Origin: Ascoidea rubescens DSM 1968
Lineage: Eukaryota; Ascomycota; Saccharomycetes; Ascoideales; Ascoideaceae
NCBI RefSeq assembly: GCF_001661345.1
Contig: NW_017962913.1
Coordinates: 1,617,428 to 1,681,427 of the forward strand
Length of the DNA: 64,000 nt
Direction: 5' to 3'
Under the pieces are notes generated by a model that was not told the DNA's origin, did no database searches, and worked only from the letters and a program-made list of their open reading frames with translations. Below, piece by piece: positions 1-10,718 of this stretch; positions within the stretch are counted from its first letter, which is position 1; every line of letters begins with the position of its first letter. Position numbers and translations under genes: made by a program.

Positions 1-1551
1 GAGATTGTTGAGGTTGTTGAGGTTGTTGAGATTGTTGAGGTTGTTGAGATTGTTGTTGTTGGAGTTGCTGTTGTTGTTTGAACTGGTAAAGGTGTTTAAA
101 TGGGATATTTTTTCGTTGATTAGTCTATTTAGAATTAGTTTTAGTTTAGTCAAGTTTAAAGAACCGTGGATGATTGTTTCAATTCTTCTTTTAGTGAAAT
201 AGGAGGTATCAATCCTTTCAGGAATTTGGTGATGGAAGTTGTCTAGAAAGGAGGATAGTTGGTCATTAAAATTTCTTGTTGCAGCTTCGTGTCTCATGTA
301 AGCTTTATAAAAATAGGGGATTGAGGTGCCACAGGCCTTTATGATTTCAAAGGAGCCATAAGGTTGAGCCGATTTTAGGGCGTCTAGGAAGATACAGTTG
401 ATTCTTGTTACTTCGTCGATGGTTGGAGGGAAAATTGAATTTAGTTTTGATATTGGTAATTTATCGATGCCATGTTCCAAGACTTTGATTCTTAGTGGAA
501 TGACAAAGTTCTGTAGAAAGTTGACCAAATTGATGGTGAAGTTTGTTTGGACAGTTAGTAGTTCCTGGCAAATTGAGGATATTAGATTTGAATCATTGAA
601 TATTGAGATAAGTCTTGAATTTTGGTAAAAGGAGAGTGGTTTGTTTGGCGGTTTGTAAATTTTATCAGTTGATTCAGGGGAGTATTCAGTTAATGGATCA
701 AATAACTGGTCTAGTTGGTCGCCCAATAGGAATACTAATTTGTTGTTCTGTTTGATGGATGAATTGTCGTCGGAATAGACTACGTCGAGCACAATTGAGT
801 TGATTGAGGATTGTTGGAAGAGGCCTAGTCTTAGTAGCTGTTGACCTAGCTGGACTGGGGACTTGTTGATGATTAGGTTCATCTGGGAGGCCATTTCACC
901 AGCGGTTGTTTCGTCCCAATCGAAATTGCTGTTATCATTAGAAGAGGTATTGTTATTGTGGTGGTGATTTGAGGGAGGGGTGAGATTGTTTTTGATGGAG
1001 AGGTTTAGTCTCAAATTGTCGTTTAAATTGGCGTAGGCTCTTAGAGAAGTTATGGCTAGGGATCTTCTGACATTTGAGTTCTTGAAGACAGGTAGTAGAT
1101 TTAGCACAGCAGGATAGTATCTGGATCTCTCGTCTATAGTTAGGGAGTTGAACTGGGATATTCCGTGGTTTGATATCAAGATGGTGCTTATCTTTTCAGT
1201 TAAGGGGTCTTCGTAAACAATTGAGATGAAATTGCCAAAGATCAAAGCATCAAAGCCAATGAAATAAGCAGCGTTGGGAATGATTTTCTCCCATTCCGAT
1301 AGTTTTCTTATGTGAGTCAAATCGTTACTCAAGTAGATCCTAAGGGATTTGGAAGATCGGGAGGACTTCAACAGCTTCAAGGACTTTGTTGATTTGGAGG
1401 TGTTATTGGAGGAGGATGGTTGGTTCTGGGAGGGTGTTATATCATTAGAATTGGAAGCAGAGGTGGAGGTGGTGGGAGAAGTGATAATATTGTTGGCGTT
1501 ATTATTGTTTATGTTATTGTTTATGTTGGTATTAGAGTTATGCCTACTCAT
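1..1551 (-). CDS. BUD3: Bud3, axial bud-site landmark (N-terminal part)
   Basis: This is the first 517 codons of Bud3, the bud-neck protein that marks axial bud sites and in S. cerevisiae acts as an exchange factor for Cdc42. The frame is open from an ATG at 1551 to the left edge, so the C-terminal part is outside the window. Blocks matching the remembered S. cerevisiae protein are FPPTIDEVTRINCIFLDALK near residue 375 and PYFYKAYMRHEAATRNF near residue 410, both in the DH-like RhoGEF region. The order of the N-terminal blocks (WEKIIPNAAYF, LFDPLTEYSPE) also agrees. The first 60 residues are Asn/Ser/Thr-rich, and the window edge falls in an Asn-Leu repeat (about 1-60) that probably lengthens this copy compared with S. 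cerevisiae. It is divergent from FIP1 across 1.26 kb. Confidence 0.92.
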   Translation of the reverse strand, partial: MSRHNSNTNINNNINNNNANNIITSPTTSTSASNSNDITPSQNQPSSSNNTSKSTKSLKLLKSSRSSKSLRIYLSNDLTHIRKLSEWEKIIPNAAYFIGFDALIFGNFISIVYEDPLTEKISTILISNHGISQFNSLTIDERSRYYPAVLNLLPVFKNSNVRRSLAITSLRAYANLNDNLRLNLSIKNNLTPPSNHHHNNNTSSNDNSNFDWDETTAGEMASQMNLIINKSPVQLGQQLLRLGLFQQSSINSIVLDVVYSDDNSSIKQNNKLVFLLGDQLDQLFDPLTEYSPESTDKIYKPPNKPLSFYQNSRLISIFNDSNLISSICQELLTVQTNFTINLVNFLQNFVIPLRIKVLEHGIDKLPISKLNSIFPPTIDEVTRINCIFLDALKSAQPYGSFEIIKACGTSIPYFYKAYMRHEAATRNFNDQLSSFLDNFHHQIPERIDTSYFTKRRIETIIHGSLNLTKLKLILNRLINEKISHLNTFTSSNNNSNSNNNNLNNLNNLNNLNNLNNL

Positions 1552-2813
1552 TTCTCTTTAAAGACATGAAATAGAGATCAAGAACATACAAAGATGGATG
1601 TGAAGAAGAAGCAGAAGAGGACAATATAAGGAGAGTAGCAGAAGGGCAGAGGAGGATTGGTGGATTGGTGGATTGGTGATGGGCAAACAGAGGAAAGAGG
1701 AAAGAGAATAGCTGGTGAATGTTTTAGCTCCTGCTTGTTTTTCCCAGTAAATAAATACCACATCCACTACTGCGATTCAACACCTTAAAATTCAAAACAA
1801 AAAATCAAAACAAAACTTGAATTTTTCGCCAGCCGGCGCAGCACTCACGTGCAGGACCGGCACCAGACTTCCGAGCAGACACAGTGGCAGTTCCGGTGAC
1901 ACCAGCAGGCTTTTGGCTATTCCTGCTCTTTTCGAAGGGTGCCATTGGCTGGCCGCAGCAATTGCGAGGGGCCCCACACCGTTTGCGCGCTTTCTGCGTC
2001 TGTGGTGCGCTAGGGGCCCGCATTGCCTCGCTGCAGATCACACCCGAAGTGCCTCCTCAAAACTGACACATTTCCCATTTTTTGGGTCGTGATTATTTCC
2101 CCTTCGGGTCACCCTTGGCCAAACAGAAAAGTGGAAGAACAAAACCCTCCTTTTGGGCCCAGCATATTCCTAGCTGAGGTCTGTGTTTGAAGTAGTTCTC
2201 GCTGGATTTGTAGCTTTCACATACCTTCTCCCAACTTTATCCAACTCTATTTTTCCACATTGCTCGACAAAACGCAAAAGATTAAAAGTCGAGATGCTTC
2301 TGCTGCTTCTGCCCCAGACCCATTTTCCACTCCACTGAGGCAAAAAAACCTCCAACATGTCCGGAATTATCGAATGGTTGGTGTCCTAATGAGGTACTTT
2401 GCATGTATCTTATTCCTTAATTGAAGTCTAATTAATCACTCTCCCGCAAATTAAACTCGCTGCAACACAAGTAGCATAACCCAATTCCACTTTATTTCCT
2501 CATTTTGCATTGGTGCAGGGTTCTCGAAAAACCCGTCTCTCCGCCGCATCACGGACACAAGAACCTGTTCGCAGTCACCGTAACTATTACGAAATTGTCT
2601 TGTCTGTTAACGAACCCAACCCTGAATCTATTTGCAATGCAATCCGCTCGGTTAGGGCTCGTTTGGCTTAAAGATCACGTGAACAAGCTGTTTTTTTTTC
2701 CTGTTGAATATCCCAAGCTTTGGAGAAAGATGGAGCATAGATTCGTGCAATCGCCATTACTTATCTGCAAAATACGACAATTACTGGCTATTTGATTCTT
2801 TTGCCTGGCAACC
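1552..2813. other. Divergent intergenic region BUD3-FIP1 with a GC-rich island
   Basis: About 1.26 kb between two divergent genes. The part at about 1825-2060 is clearly richer in G+C than its surroundings and contains CACGTG at 1846. A second CACGTG lies at 2676 as ATCACGTG, close to the FIP1 start. The interval 1600-1680 is purine-rich. No convincing gene is seen; short open frames here have no recognisable content. It probably holds both promoters. Confidence 0.6.
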
Positions 2814-4961
2814 ATGGACGACGATGACGAGCTTATCTACAGTGACGATGAAGTCGAAGAACCATCCTTGCTGCAAACTAAAAATGACGAAAACCTCAAT
2901 CTCAGCCTAGATTCTAAGGATAATATCATCCAGAATCTCATCAACAAAAAAGATGATTCCAGCAGTCTCATTGATAGCACCACTACTAAGAAAAGCGATA
3001 TCAATGTTGACGGAAAAGATAAAAACAAAAAACAGACTCTCGATCTTGATCTTGATCTTGACCTTGAAAATGATAATGATAATACTAATACTGACACCAA
3101 AAACGAAAATGAAAATGAAAATGAAGCCCGGGAAAAAGATGGTGATGACGAAGGCGGTGACAATGATGACAATGATGACAATAATGATGATGACAATGAT
3201 GATGATGACGACGATGACGACGATGACGATGATGAGGATGAAGATGAGGAGTCGGATATAGAATTAATCATAGATGGCCCCTTAGATTCTGCAAATCCTC
3301 TCTCAACTGCCTCCCCATTGAAAGCTTCCACTCAGCTTCATACCAAAGAGGATTCAAATCAAATCTCTTCAAAAATAGAACCAACAACAATTGCCTCAAA
3401 TGACAATATTCAACTTTCCTCAATGAACAACATATCTGCTGGTCTCAACATTGACGAAATCGCCCAACTAAATGGTCAACCAATAACAACTCTAAATCTA
3501 TCCCAACTAAAGGAAAAACCCTGGAGGTTGCCTGGTGCTGATGTAGCTGATTACTTCAATTTCGGTTTCAACGAAATCACTTGGATAGCCTATTGCACAA
3601 AACAATCAAACTTGAGAAAAGAATTCGACCTCAACGAATTCCAACTAAAATTAAATCTCAACGGCATCAACCAAAATAACCCAAACTTGCCTCTAAATAA
3701 CAACCCTTCAAATCTAAACTCTTCAATTTTAAACTCCCTAAATCCAATGGGTTTTGGAATCCCTCATCCCTTTCCAATGTCCAATTTTGGTAACATCAAC
3801 ATGTCTAATCCCTTAAACAACATAAATAACTTGGGCAATCTAAATAACTTTAATAACTTGTCCAATTTCAATAACTTGAACAATAATCCCAATACCCTCA
3901 GCACACTCAACAACCTCAACACTCTTACCAACAACAACTCTAACAACAACAATAATAATAATGACCCTTTAAACAATCTCAGCATAGGCTTACCAAATAT
4001 CAACATGTCAAATATCAACATGCCAAATCTTATGAATCTATCCAACATGAATCTACCGAATATTAATATAAATAATGATAATCATGGTTTGTCCAGTTTG
4101 CCCACAATTCCAGCAAAACCACTCTCATCTAGCAATGCAATCTCTAATAATAATCTTAATAATCTTAATCTTAATAATCTTAATAGTCTTAATAGTCTTA
4201 ATAATCTTAATTCAAATAATAACTCAAATATTAACTTGACTAACAATTCAAATAGTAATTCACTTACCAACATCTCTACTATTAATCCCAATAATGCCCC
4301 TAATAACGCTACAAATCCAAATAATATCACTGCTAGCAATATATCTTTGCCGAGTATACCCTCTGGCTTGCCCAAAGTTCCTAGAGTAACATCTAGTTCC
4401 AGCAATGATCAATCCCATTTAATCTCAAACAAAGATTCGAATTTTGAAAATGAAAAAAATAAATCAAAAGAAAAGGAAAAGGGTAAAGATAAAGAAAGAA
4501 CTAGAGATAAAGAAAGATCAAAATCAAAACTAAAAGATAAATCCAAGGCTAAAGAAAAATTGAAAGCAAAAGAAAAAGAAAAAGAAAAAGAAAAACAGAA
4601 ATTTGATCCGGATCTTGCAAATGACACTGCAACACCAAATGATAAATCCTTATCTACCAAGAAAGATAATGAAAATGATAAAGGTAGTCGTGAAAGAGAA
4701 AGAGATAGAACTAGAGACAGGGAAAGAGATAGAGAAAGAGAAAGAGATGACAGAGATGTTAGATCTTACAGAGATAGAGACAGAGATAGCAGGGACAGAG
4801 ACAGAGACAGAGACAGAGACAGAGATCGTGATAGAAGACCTGGAAGTTACAAAAGAGATTTTAGAGACAGAGACAGAGACAGAGATCGTGATAGAAGACC
4901 TGGAAGTTACAAAAGAGATTTTAGAGACAGAGACAGATACAGAGACAGAAGAAGAAGATGA
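2814..4961 (+). CDS. FIP1: Fip1, polyadenylation factor subunit
   Basis: Fip1 is the flexible subunit of the cleavage and polyadenylation factor that tethers poly(A) polymerase Pap1 in the nucleus. The diagnostic Fip1 motif KPWRLPGADVADYFNFGFNE, followed by ITWIAYC, lies at about residues 235-262. In front is a very acidic segment with long Asp runs (about residues 95-155). Behind are a long Asn/Leu/Ser-rich linker, a Lys/Glu-rich stretch and a C-terminal Arg-Asp/Arg-Glu tail. At 715 residues it is about twice the length of S. cerevisiae Fip1 (327), and the RD/RE tail recalls animal FIP1L1. The tail contains a near-perfect 60-bp tandem duplication at 4801-4920. The ATG at 2814 is the first in the frame. 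The stop is followed by an AT-rich convergent region facing ADP1. Confidence 0.95.
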   Translation: MDDDDELIYSDDEVEEPSLLQTKNDENLNLSLDSKDNIIQNLINKKDDSSSLIDSTTTKKSDINVDGKDKNKKQTLDLDLDLDLENDNDNTNTDTKNENENENEAREKDGDDEGGDNDDNDDNNDDDNDDDDDDDDDDDDEDEDEESDIELIIDGPLDSANPLSTASPLKASTQLHTKEDSNQISSKIEPTTIASNDNIQLSSMNNISAGLNIDEIAQLNGQPITTLNLSQLKEKPWRLPGADVADYFNFGFNEITWIAYCTKQSNLRKEFDLNEFQLKLNLNGINQNNPNLPLNNNPSNLNSSILNSLNPMGFGIPHPFPMSNFGNINMSNPLNNINNLGNLNNFNNLSNFNNLNNNPNTLSTLNNLNTLTNNNSNNNNNNNDPLNNLSIGLPNINMSNINMPNLMNLSNMNLPNININNDNHGLSSLPTIPAKPLSSSNAISNNNLNNLNLNNLNSLNSLNNLNSNNNSNINLTNNSNSNSLTNISTINPNNAPNNATNPNNITASNISLPSIPSGLPKVPRVTSSSSNDQSHLISNKDSNFENEKNKSKEKEKGKDKERTRDKERSKSKLKDKSKAKEKLKAKEKEKEKEKQKFDPDLANDTATPNDKSLSTKKDNENDKGSRERERDRTRDRERDRERERDDRDVRSYRDRDRDSRDRDRDRDRDRDRDRRPGSYKRDFRDRDRDRDRDRRPGSYKRDFRDRDRYRDRRRR
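4801..4920 (+). repeat. Tandem 60-bp duplication inside FIP1
   Basis: The blocks 4801-4860 and 4861-4920 are identical except for the first two bases. Each encodes 20 residues made of RD dipeptides followed by RRPGSYKRDF. The near identity indicates a recent duplication by replication slippage or unequal exchange. Confidence 0.95.
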
Positions 4962-5475
4962 GAAGAACAATGAAAGAAAAGTAGCATTTCACCATCAATT
5001 CTCTCAATTCATTTTATTTATTGTCTAAAGATCATTCAAAAAAATTTAGTCTTTAGTTCATATCTGTATTTTAGTTTTTAATTAACTTGTTTTCATATGT
5101 TGTTTTTTTAAAAAAAATTTGGATCAATGTAACATAAATTAAAAATTAACTTTGAATCTAAATAAAATTGTGTGAACATATAACAAATTATAATATGTAA
5201 AAAAAACTAACAGTATCAAAAACTTGAAAAAAAGAACTTGATGATTTTATTTCAACTAATGAATAGAATTGAATGTGAAAATAAATAAAAAGGTATTAAG
5301 AGATTAGAGTGACTGAAAAAAAAAAAACAATTAAATACTCGTAAAAAACCTTTACTTCTAAATTTAGAACTTTCTAACCAAAAAAAATACCTCTTTTTAT
5401 TAATTTGTAATTATTAATAAGAAACTTTTTGTTTGTTTGTTTGTTTGTTGTCTATTAATTTATTTAAATGATTGA
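4962..5475. other. Convergent intergenic region FIP1-ADP1
   Basis: About 510 bp of very AT-rich DNA between two converging genes. Poly-A and poly-T runs and TATATA-like and TTTATT-like elements would suit 3'-end formation for both. A (TTTG)n run lies at about 5430-5447. No gene is seen. Confidence 0.6.
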
Positions 5476-8400
5476 CTATCTTCTTTCTACAACAAAAAAG
5501 TGTAAAGATAGATATGCTGCTGTTAAGAAAACAAAAAACCAACCAATCAAAAAATAAATATCCATCCATAAATGAGCAACATTGAAACCAAACGTGCTCA
5601 AAATTGTTGCACCAGGAATTTCAATATTTATGCCATATTTAGTTTCTCTTAATATCAAACTTTTAACTTCATTGATAGTCAAACTCTCATAGCCATAGTG
5701 AAATGTTGACAAGTATTTTAGCCAATTGATATTTGTAGTTAAAGAATCGTTATTAATGAATAACCCAGAGAAAAGCATTGAAAATAATAAAACTAAAACA
5801 CCAATCATTGTTGCATTACCACTTTCTTTGATTAGGATGCCGATGATTAAGGTTTCCATTGATGTTGTGAGGTTAAATAAAATCAAAATAATGCAACACT
5901 TAATAAAGCCATTATTTTCCATATTTAACCCGACCAATGGATATACAATACATAATAGTATTATTGGAGGGAATAGCCTTAATGGCAAAACATCACAAAG
6001 AATTTTGCTGATGAAATAACTGACTGTATGATAATAGTTATTTGATCTCTCTCTAAGAAAAATAATTCTTTCAATTGAAAATGAATGTAAACCAGTTAAA
6101 GTTGTGAAACCGAAAAATGACAAGACGAAAAAGAATAAACCCAATCTATTTTGGAATCCACTAATGTCATTTGAAACATCAAAATACAAAAATCCAATAA
6201 AAAATGCCATCAAAACATTTAATATATAGTTTAATAGCAATAGTCTTGGGTTTCTGTACAAGTTTTTGAATGTTCTAGAGCATAAAATAATAACTTGATT
6301 AAATATAGTAGCCTTTAAATAGTTATTTTTAAATATTAACAAAGAAGCAGTGTTTTCAATGTAACTTTTATTGATGTTTTCAATTTTCAAATGAATTTCT
6401 TCAGCAGAGACAGAGGAGTTGAAGAGATTACTTAATTTAGAGCCATCAACTGGTTTATTTTTAATTAATGATGGTTCAGTACTGGAGCTGGTACTATCTT
6501 CGTGATTTCCTGTTAAATTGATAATTTCTTCACGATGAGCAGCATAATGAGCCCACTCTAATTGGGTGTTAGAAGTGGCGGTATCATTTCTGGCCAAGGC
6601 AGAGTGAATCAAGTCAATATCGCGCTCTTCATTATTTCCAGTCAAGAGATTTTCTTCATCAACATCATTTGTAGAGTGAACTGAAGGTTTAGAGTTGTTG
6701 GTGATTGAATCTGATGTTATATCGATTAAATAATCAGCAATGTTATAGCCATTGGGGCACTTGTAGCCCATGTTGGCAAAGACGTCATTACATTTAATCA
6801 TGTCACCGGAATATACAACATTACCTTCAGATAATAAAAGCAATTTGTCAAACAAAGCAACAACATTACTTCTTGGTTGGTGAATAGTGAAAACGATTGT
6901 TCGTTGATAATCTCTGGATAATCTTACTAAACATTCCACGACTTTTCTTGCATTGTAAGAATCCAAGCCTGAAGTTGGTTCATCTAAGAAAAGAATTGAA
7001 GGAGAAGTTACTAATTCACAAGCAATTGCAACTCTTCTTTTTTCACCACCGGAGATTCCTCTTTGGAAATCGGAGCCTATAATACGGTCTTTTATACCCA
7101 AGATTCTTAATTCGGATAAAACTTCCAAGACTCTTAATTTTTTAGCATGAATTGACATTGATCTTGGTAACCTTAAAAGTGCAGAGTTTAAAACAGTTTC
7201 ATAAACAGTTAAAGTTGGAATCAAGTAGTCTTCTTGGTCGACAAAGCCAATAATTTTTTTGTAATTGCGTTGATTTAATTCTTGGCCATTGATTAGTATT
7301 TTGCCAGATTTTGTACCATCTTTATTTTTTCCGGCTAAGATATCTAATAAAGTTGTTTTACCTGCACCGGATCCACCCATTATGGCTAACATTTCTCTTG
7401 GTTTAACATAACCAAAAACGTTTTTAAGAATAGATTTATCTATTATTGAATAAGAAACGTTTTCAAAGGTTAAGGAAACGGGGATATGGTTATTGATTAG
7501 GGTATTACTTTCATCGTCATCATCGGAGTTCAATTCAATACCATTGCCATTGAATAAAGGAGATTTTTTGATAAATTGAACAGCTAGAAAGAAAAAGCCG
7601 AGGGTACCAACAGCGGATAAAGAAATTAACAACAAACCATAAATGGATAATTTTTTTTTTTCAGGTAAATGGTAGCCAGGAATTTGAGAGTAGTGAATGC
7701 ATTCACCGGATTCGCAATGTAAAGTGATATAGGGATCACCAAATACGTTTGAGATTAAATCATTCATGCTTGGTTCCGAAAAGATGCAAGTTTTCTTCTC
7801 TAAATCACAAGAAAAATCGCCAGGACCTTTGATTGTTTCAGTTAGGAAATCTGAGATGTCGATTGAGCCATCTTCGCCACAAAGCATTCTGTCAGGCAAA
7901 CACTTGCATCTAGCATCTTTGCAGTTATAGTGAGTTTTGTTTTTAAGTAGATCGTATTCAAATTCACAATTTGACAAATCGCAGTAGAAACTTTCTCTTT
8001 CAGCAATCCAGAATTGGAACTCACAGGCATCGGAAGTTTTGTTGCAACTGAAAGTAACTTGGGGTTTTTTTCCTTGTAAGATTTGAACGATTTTCTTGTT
8101 TGTAACATCACACATTTGGTTGAATTTGTTGACGATCATACCATTTTTGTAGCAAGTACCTTTTAAACCGTCGGGCATAAAGGGATCGCAAATATCGTCG
8201 ACTAAACAAAGGTTGCAGTTTATACCACTCCAGCCTTCTTTACAATCGCAAGAACCTTCAGTGTCGTTACGAATGGGACGATATAGATTGCCATCGGATA
8301 ATGCACCACATAAAGGCTGAGAACAGTCTACACCACCAAAGCCATCTCTGCACTCACATTGACCAGAATATTCGTTGCATTTTGAAAACTGTTTGCATTC

Positions 8401-8667
8401 GTATAGTGGCAACATACAATTGAAACATGGAGGGCAAGTATCATTGCCATCGCCATTACCGGGCTTTCTGATGGGTCTTCTTGGAGAAACAGTTAGGTCT
8501 TCAACAAAACCATTAAATATAGGAGATGTCAAAAGGCCATCGTCACTGTAGGTATCTATTGAAGCAAAAGAGAAGTCTGGTTGGACATTGTTTGCAGCTG
8601 CAGAAAGAGAAGAGAATAGTATTGGAGATAGAAGTATCGGTAGAAACAACAAGGGGCTCAATATCAT
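5476..8667 (-). CDS. ADP1: Adp1-like ABCG-type half transporter
   Basis: This is a 1063-residue ABC transporter of the ABCG layout, close in length and architecture to S. cerevisiae Adp1 (1049). A signal peptide (residues 1 to about 24) leads into a Cys-rich lumenal or extracellular region with EGF-like stretches (CECRDGFGGVDC, CDCKEGWSGINC). One membrane segment sits near residue 350. The ATPase domain has Walker A GGSGAGKTT near 430, the signature ISGGEKRRV near 540, Walker B ILFLDEPTSGLDS near 560 and the H-loop TIHQPRS. A linker of about 150 polar residues precedes the C-terminal six-helix membrane domain (about 800-1060). All ATPase motifs are intact. The substrate is unknown even in S. 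cerevisiae. The ATG at 8667 is directly followed by the signal peptide, which supports the start. Confidence 0.93.
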   Translation of the reverse strand: MILSPLLFLPILLSPILFSSLSAAANNVQPDFSFASIDTYSDDGLLTSPIFNGFVEDLTVSPRRPIRKPGNGDGNDTCPPCFNCMLPLYECKQFSKCNEYSGQCECRDGFGGVDCSQPLCGALSDGNLYRPIRNDTEGSCDCKEGWSGINCNLCLVDDICDPFMPDGLKGTCYKNGMIVNKFNQMCDVTNKKIVQILQGKKPQVTFSCNKTSDACEFQFWIAERESFYCDLSNCEFEYDLLKNKTHYNCKDARCKCLPDRMLCGEDGSIDISDFLTETIKGPGDFSCDLEKKTCIFSEPSMNDLISNVFGDPYITLHCESGECIHYSQIPGYHLPEKKKLSIYGLLLISLSAVGTLGFFFLAVQFIKKSPLFNGNGIELNSDDDDESNTLINNHIPVSLTFENVSYSIIDKSILKNVFGYVKPREMLAIMGGSGAGKTTLLDILAGKNKDGTKSGKILINGQELNQRNYKKIIGFVDQEDYLIPTLTVYETVLNSALLRLPRSMSIHAKKLRVLEVLSELRILGIKDRIIGSDFQRGISGGEKRRVAIACELVTSPSILFLDEPTSGLDSYNARKVVECLVRLSRDYQRTIVFTIHQPRSNVVALFDKLLLLSEGNVVYSGDMIKCNDVFANMGYKCPNGYNIADYLIDITSDSITNNSKPSVHSTNDVDEENLLTGNNEERDIDLIHSALARNDTATSNTQLEWAHYAAHREEIINLTGNHEDSTSSSTEPSLIKNKPVDGSKLSNLFNSSVSAEEIHLKIENINKSYIENTASLLIFKNNYLKATIFNQVIILCSRTFKNLYRNPRLLLLNYILNVLMAFFIGFLYFDVSNDISGFQNRLGLFFFVLSFFGFTTLTGLHSFSIERIIFLRERSNNYYHTVSYFISKILCDVLPLRLFPPIILLCIVYPLVGLNMENNGFIKCCIILILFNLTTSMETLIIGILIKESGNATMIGVLVLLFSMLFSGLFINNDSLTTNINWLKYLSTFHYGYESLTINEVKSLILRETKYGINIEIPGATILSTFGFNVAHLWMDIYFLIGWFFVFLTAAYLSLHFFVVERR

Positions 8668-9492
8668 GTTGTTGTGTTGTCTAGTTAGCGTTGTGACGAT
8701 TATTGATAGGACAAGAACAACGTAAAAAAAAGGAGTAATTGGGTATTTGAAGATAACTTGCTATTGAAATTGGAATCAGATTAGAGAACAGGAAGAGTAT
8801 CGGCAATAAAAGCAAACCAGAACGAGCAAGAGAGAGATGGTCTGTGAGCAGTTTCTGGGAAGGTTGAGTTGGAGTTGGAGTGGAGTCTCTTCGCTTGTTG
8901 CTGGAGTCTCAGTGGGTTGTAGCTATTTGTTGAGAATCAAACAGCAGCTGTTCCACTCTCGAGAAGCTGATTCTTCAGCACTTTGAGGGAGATGCAATCA
9001 AAGCTCTCATCCATCTCCGATAGGCAGGTTTTCGCCAGAGTTGTTGTTTGCAGCCTCAGCTGGCGAAAAAAAAGCCGGTCTGCGTCCATATCCGGTGTCT
9101 CCGCAGAGAAACACGCGGTGATTTGGCAGCAATCAGAGGATATCCGTGGAGGATCCGGATCTCAAAGCAGGAAATTATCGCGCCGAGAGGATCCGGATGG
9201 TCTGTGCGACGAAAACCCCTGCGGCAGAGAAAGAAACAGACGATGGTGGAGCAAAGTCGATGGAGAAGCAGAGATAGTGGAGAAATGAGCAGCAGAAGCA
9301 GCAGAAGACGAAGAGAGGGTGGTGATTTCGTGTGGTGGCAGTTTTTGGATGGTGCTGAGGTCACTGAGATGAGTAAAAGGATGAGGATGAATTGGATTTG
9401 CCTCCACCCTGAGATAGATATAAAAGAGGCTCTATCTCTCCACTGGCTCCATTCTTAGATAGTGGTATCTGCTGCTGTATCTGCTGCTTACA
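8668..9492. other. Divergent promoter region ADP1-PPPDE gene, GC-rich core
   Basis: About 825 bp between divergent genes. The centre (about 9000-9250) is GC-rich with CCGG and GGATCC-type words, and open frames in it are a by-product of composition. A Glu/Arg-like purine stretch lies at about 9280-9320. No recognisable gene is present. It probably contains both promoters. Confidence 0.55.
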
Positions 9493-10125
9493 ATGACCAA
9501 AGAACAGAAGAGCGAGGCCCAAGTGCTTGTGGGATCAGAGCAGTCGACTGTCGAAACAGCTGGAGACAAGGTCAAAGAGAGTGTCCAGGAGAGAACTGAG
9601 CAGGTTGTTGAAGAGCCAGAAGATGAGTCCTTTCCAGTCAAATTGTATGTCTACGACCTATCCCAGGGCATGGCAAGAACAATGGCCCCATCCTTCGTTG
9701 GAATAGACATCGAAGCAATCTACCACACCTCCATTGTCATTTATGGGTTGGAGTACTTCTTTAGTCGTGGTATAACCTACTGTGTGCCTGGCTATTCACA
9801 CTATGGAACCCCAATTGAGGTGATAGAATTTGACAAGACTTTCATTTCACAGGACATTTTCAGTGAGTATTTGGGCGAGATCTCCTCCATTTATTCTGCC
9901 AGTACCTACAACTTATTCCACAACAACTGCAACCATTTCACAAACGATTTGGTTCAATTTTTAACTGGAAAGGAATTGCCAAAGAAGATTTTGGACTTGC
10001 CTAAGAGAGTTCTAAGCACTCCCATGGGCCAATTTTTCGCTAATTTATTAGATCAGCAATTGACCAATTATGCAACTTCAATGGGTTCAAATGAATCTCA
10101 TTTTGATTATAATAATAGTGATTGA
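9493..10125 (+). CDS. PPPDE-domain (DeSI-type) cysteine isopeptidase
   Basis: This is a 210-residue protein with a PPPDE fold like the desumoylating isopeptidases DESI1 and DESI2, papain-like thiol proteases acting on ubiquitin or SUMO conjugates. The two catalytic positions are visible: His78 in EAIYHTSIVIYG and Cys146 in FHNNCNHFTND. Family sequence around them is complete (VKLYVYDLSQG, YCVPGYSHYGTPIEVIEF, LPKRVLSTPMGQ). The first 45 residues are acidic, Glu/Gln-rich and probably disordered. From memory S. cerevisiae has no clear counterpart, so this is a gene kept in some yeasts and lost in others. Whether it removes SUMO or ubiquitin cannot be told from sequence. The ATG at 9493 is the first in frame. 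Confidence 0.9.
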   Translation: MTKEQKSEAQVLVGSEQSTVETAGDKVKESVQERTEQVVEEPEDESFPVKLYVYDLSQGMARTMAPSFVGIDIEAIYHTSIVIYGLEYFFSRGITYCVPGYSHYGTPIEVIEFDKTFISQDIFSEYLGEISSIYSASTYNLFHNNCNHFTNDLVQFLTGKELPKKILDLPKRVLSTPMGQFFANLLDQQLTNYATSMGSNESHFDYNNSD

Positions 10126-10718
10126 TTAAATAATGAATAGGAATAGGAATATGAATGTGAATGTGAATGTGATTATGGTTATTCAAAGAAAGAAAAAAAA
10201 TATATAAAAAATAAAGTATATACATACATTTAATAATGTATATCAGCTCATTATTAAATTCGTTTTTTTAAAAACTTTTCAATATATTAATTGACCAATA
10301 AAAAAAATAATGAAAAAAAAAAAAGGATATATATAAAAAAAAAGGGGATTGTGGATTTTATTAACCATATAACATATAAGTTCATTTGATTTAACTTTAT
10401 TTATGGCATTTTTAATGCTATTTTTTACTTTTACTTTTATTTTTGTTTTTATTTTTATTGTTTTTATTTTTATTTTTATTTTTTTATTTTTATTTTTTTT
10501 GTTTTTGATATAATTTAGACTGTTGATTGAATTTTTAATTGTTTTTTTAATAATCTTCAACTATTAGATTTCTATAATCTATTTTAATTTTATATAACTT
10601 TAATAAACTTAAGCAATAATTAATTGAAAACATTTGGCCGATTTTCATCAATCAATTAATCATATACTTGAGTAATCATTTACTTGTTGTCTTGGTCTCC
10701 TTTTTTCGCTTATTTCTT
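10126..10718. other. Convergent intergenic region, extreme AT
   Basis: About 590 bp of A/T homopolymer-rich DNA between the converging PPPDE gene and MIC19. GAATAGG/GAATGTG-like hexamer variants follow the stop at 10135-10180, and a (TTTTTA)n-like tract lies at 10430-10500. No gene is seen. Confidence 0.6.

Noticed and set aside
2357-2671. Possible small two-exon gene (ATG at 2357; open stretch 2519-2671 after a GTGCAG acceptor-like word)
   Set aside because: No GTATGT-type donor or TACTAAC branch point, codon use rich in CGN unlike neighbouring genes, and no recognised family. Best seen as composition-driven in a GC-rich promoter.
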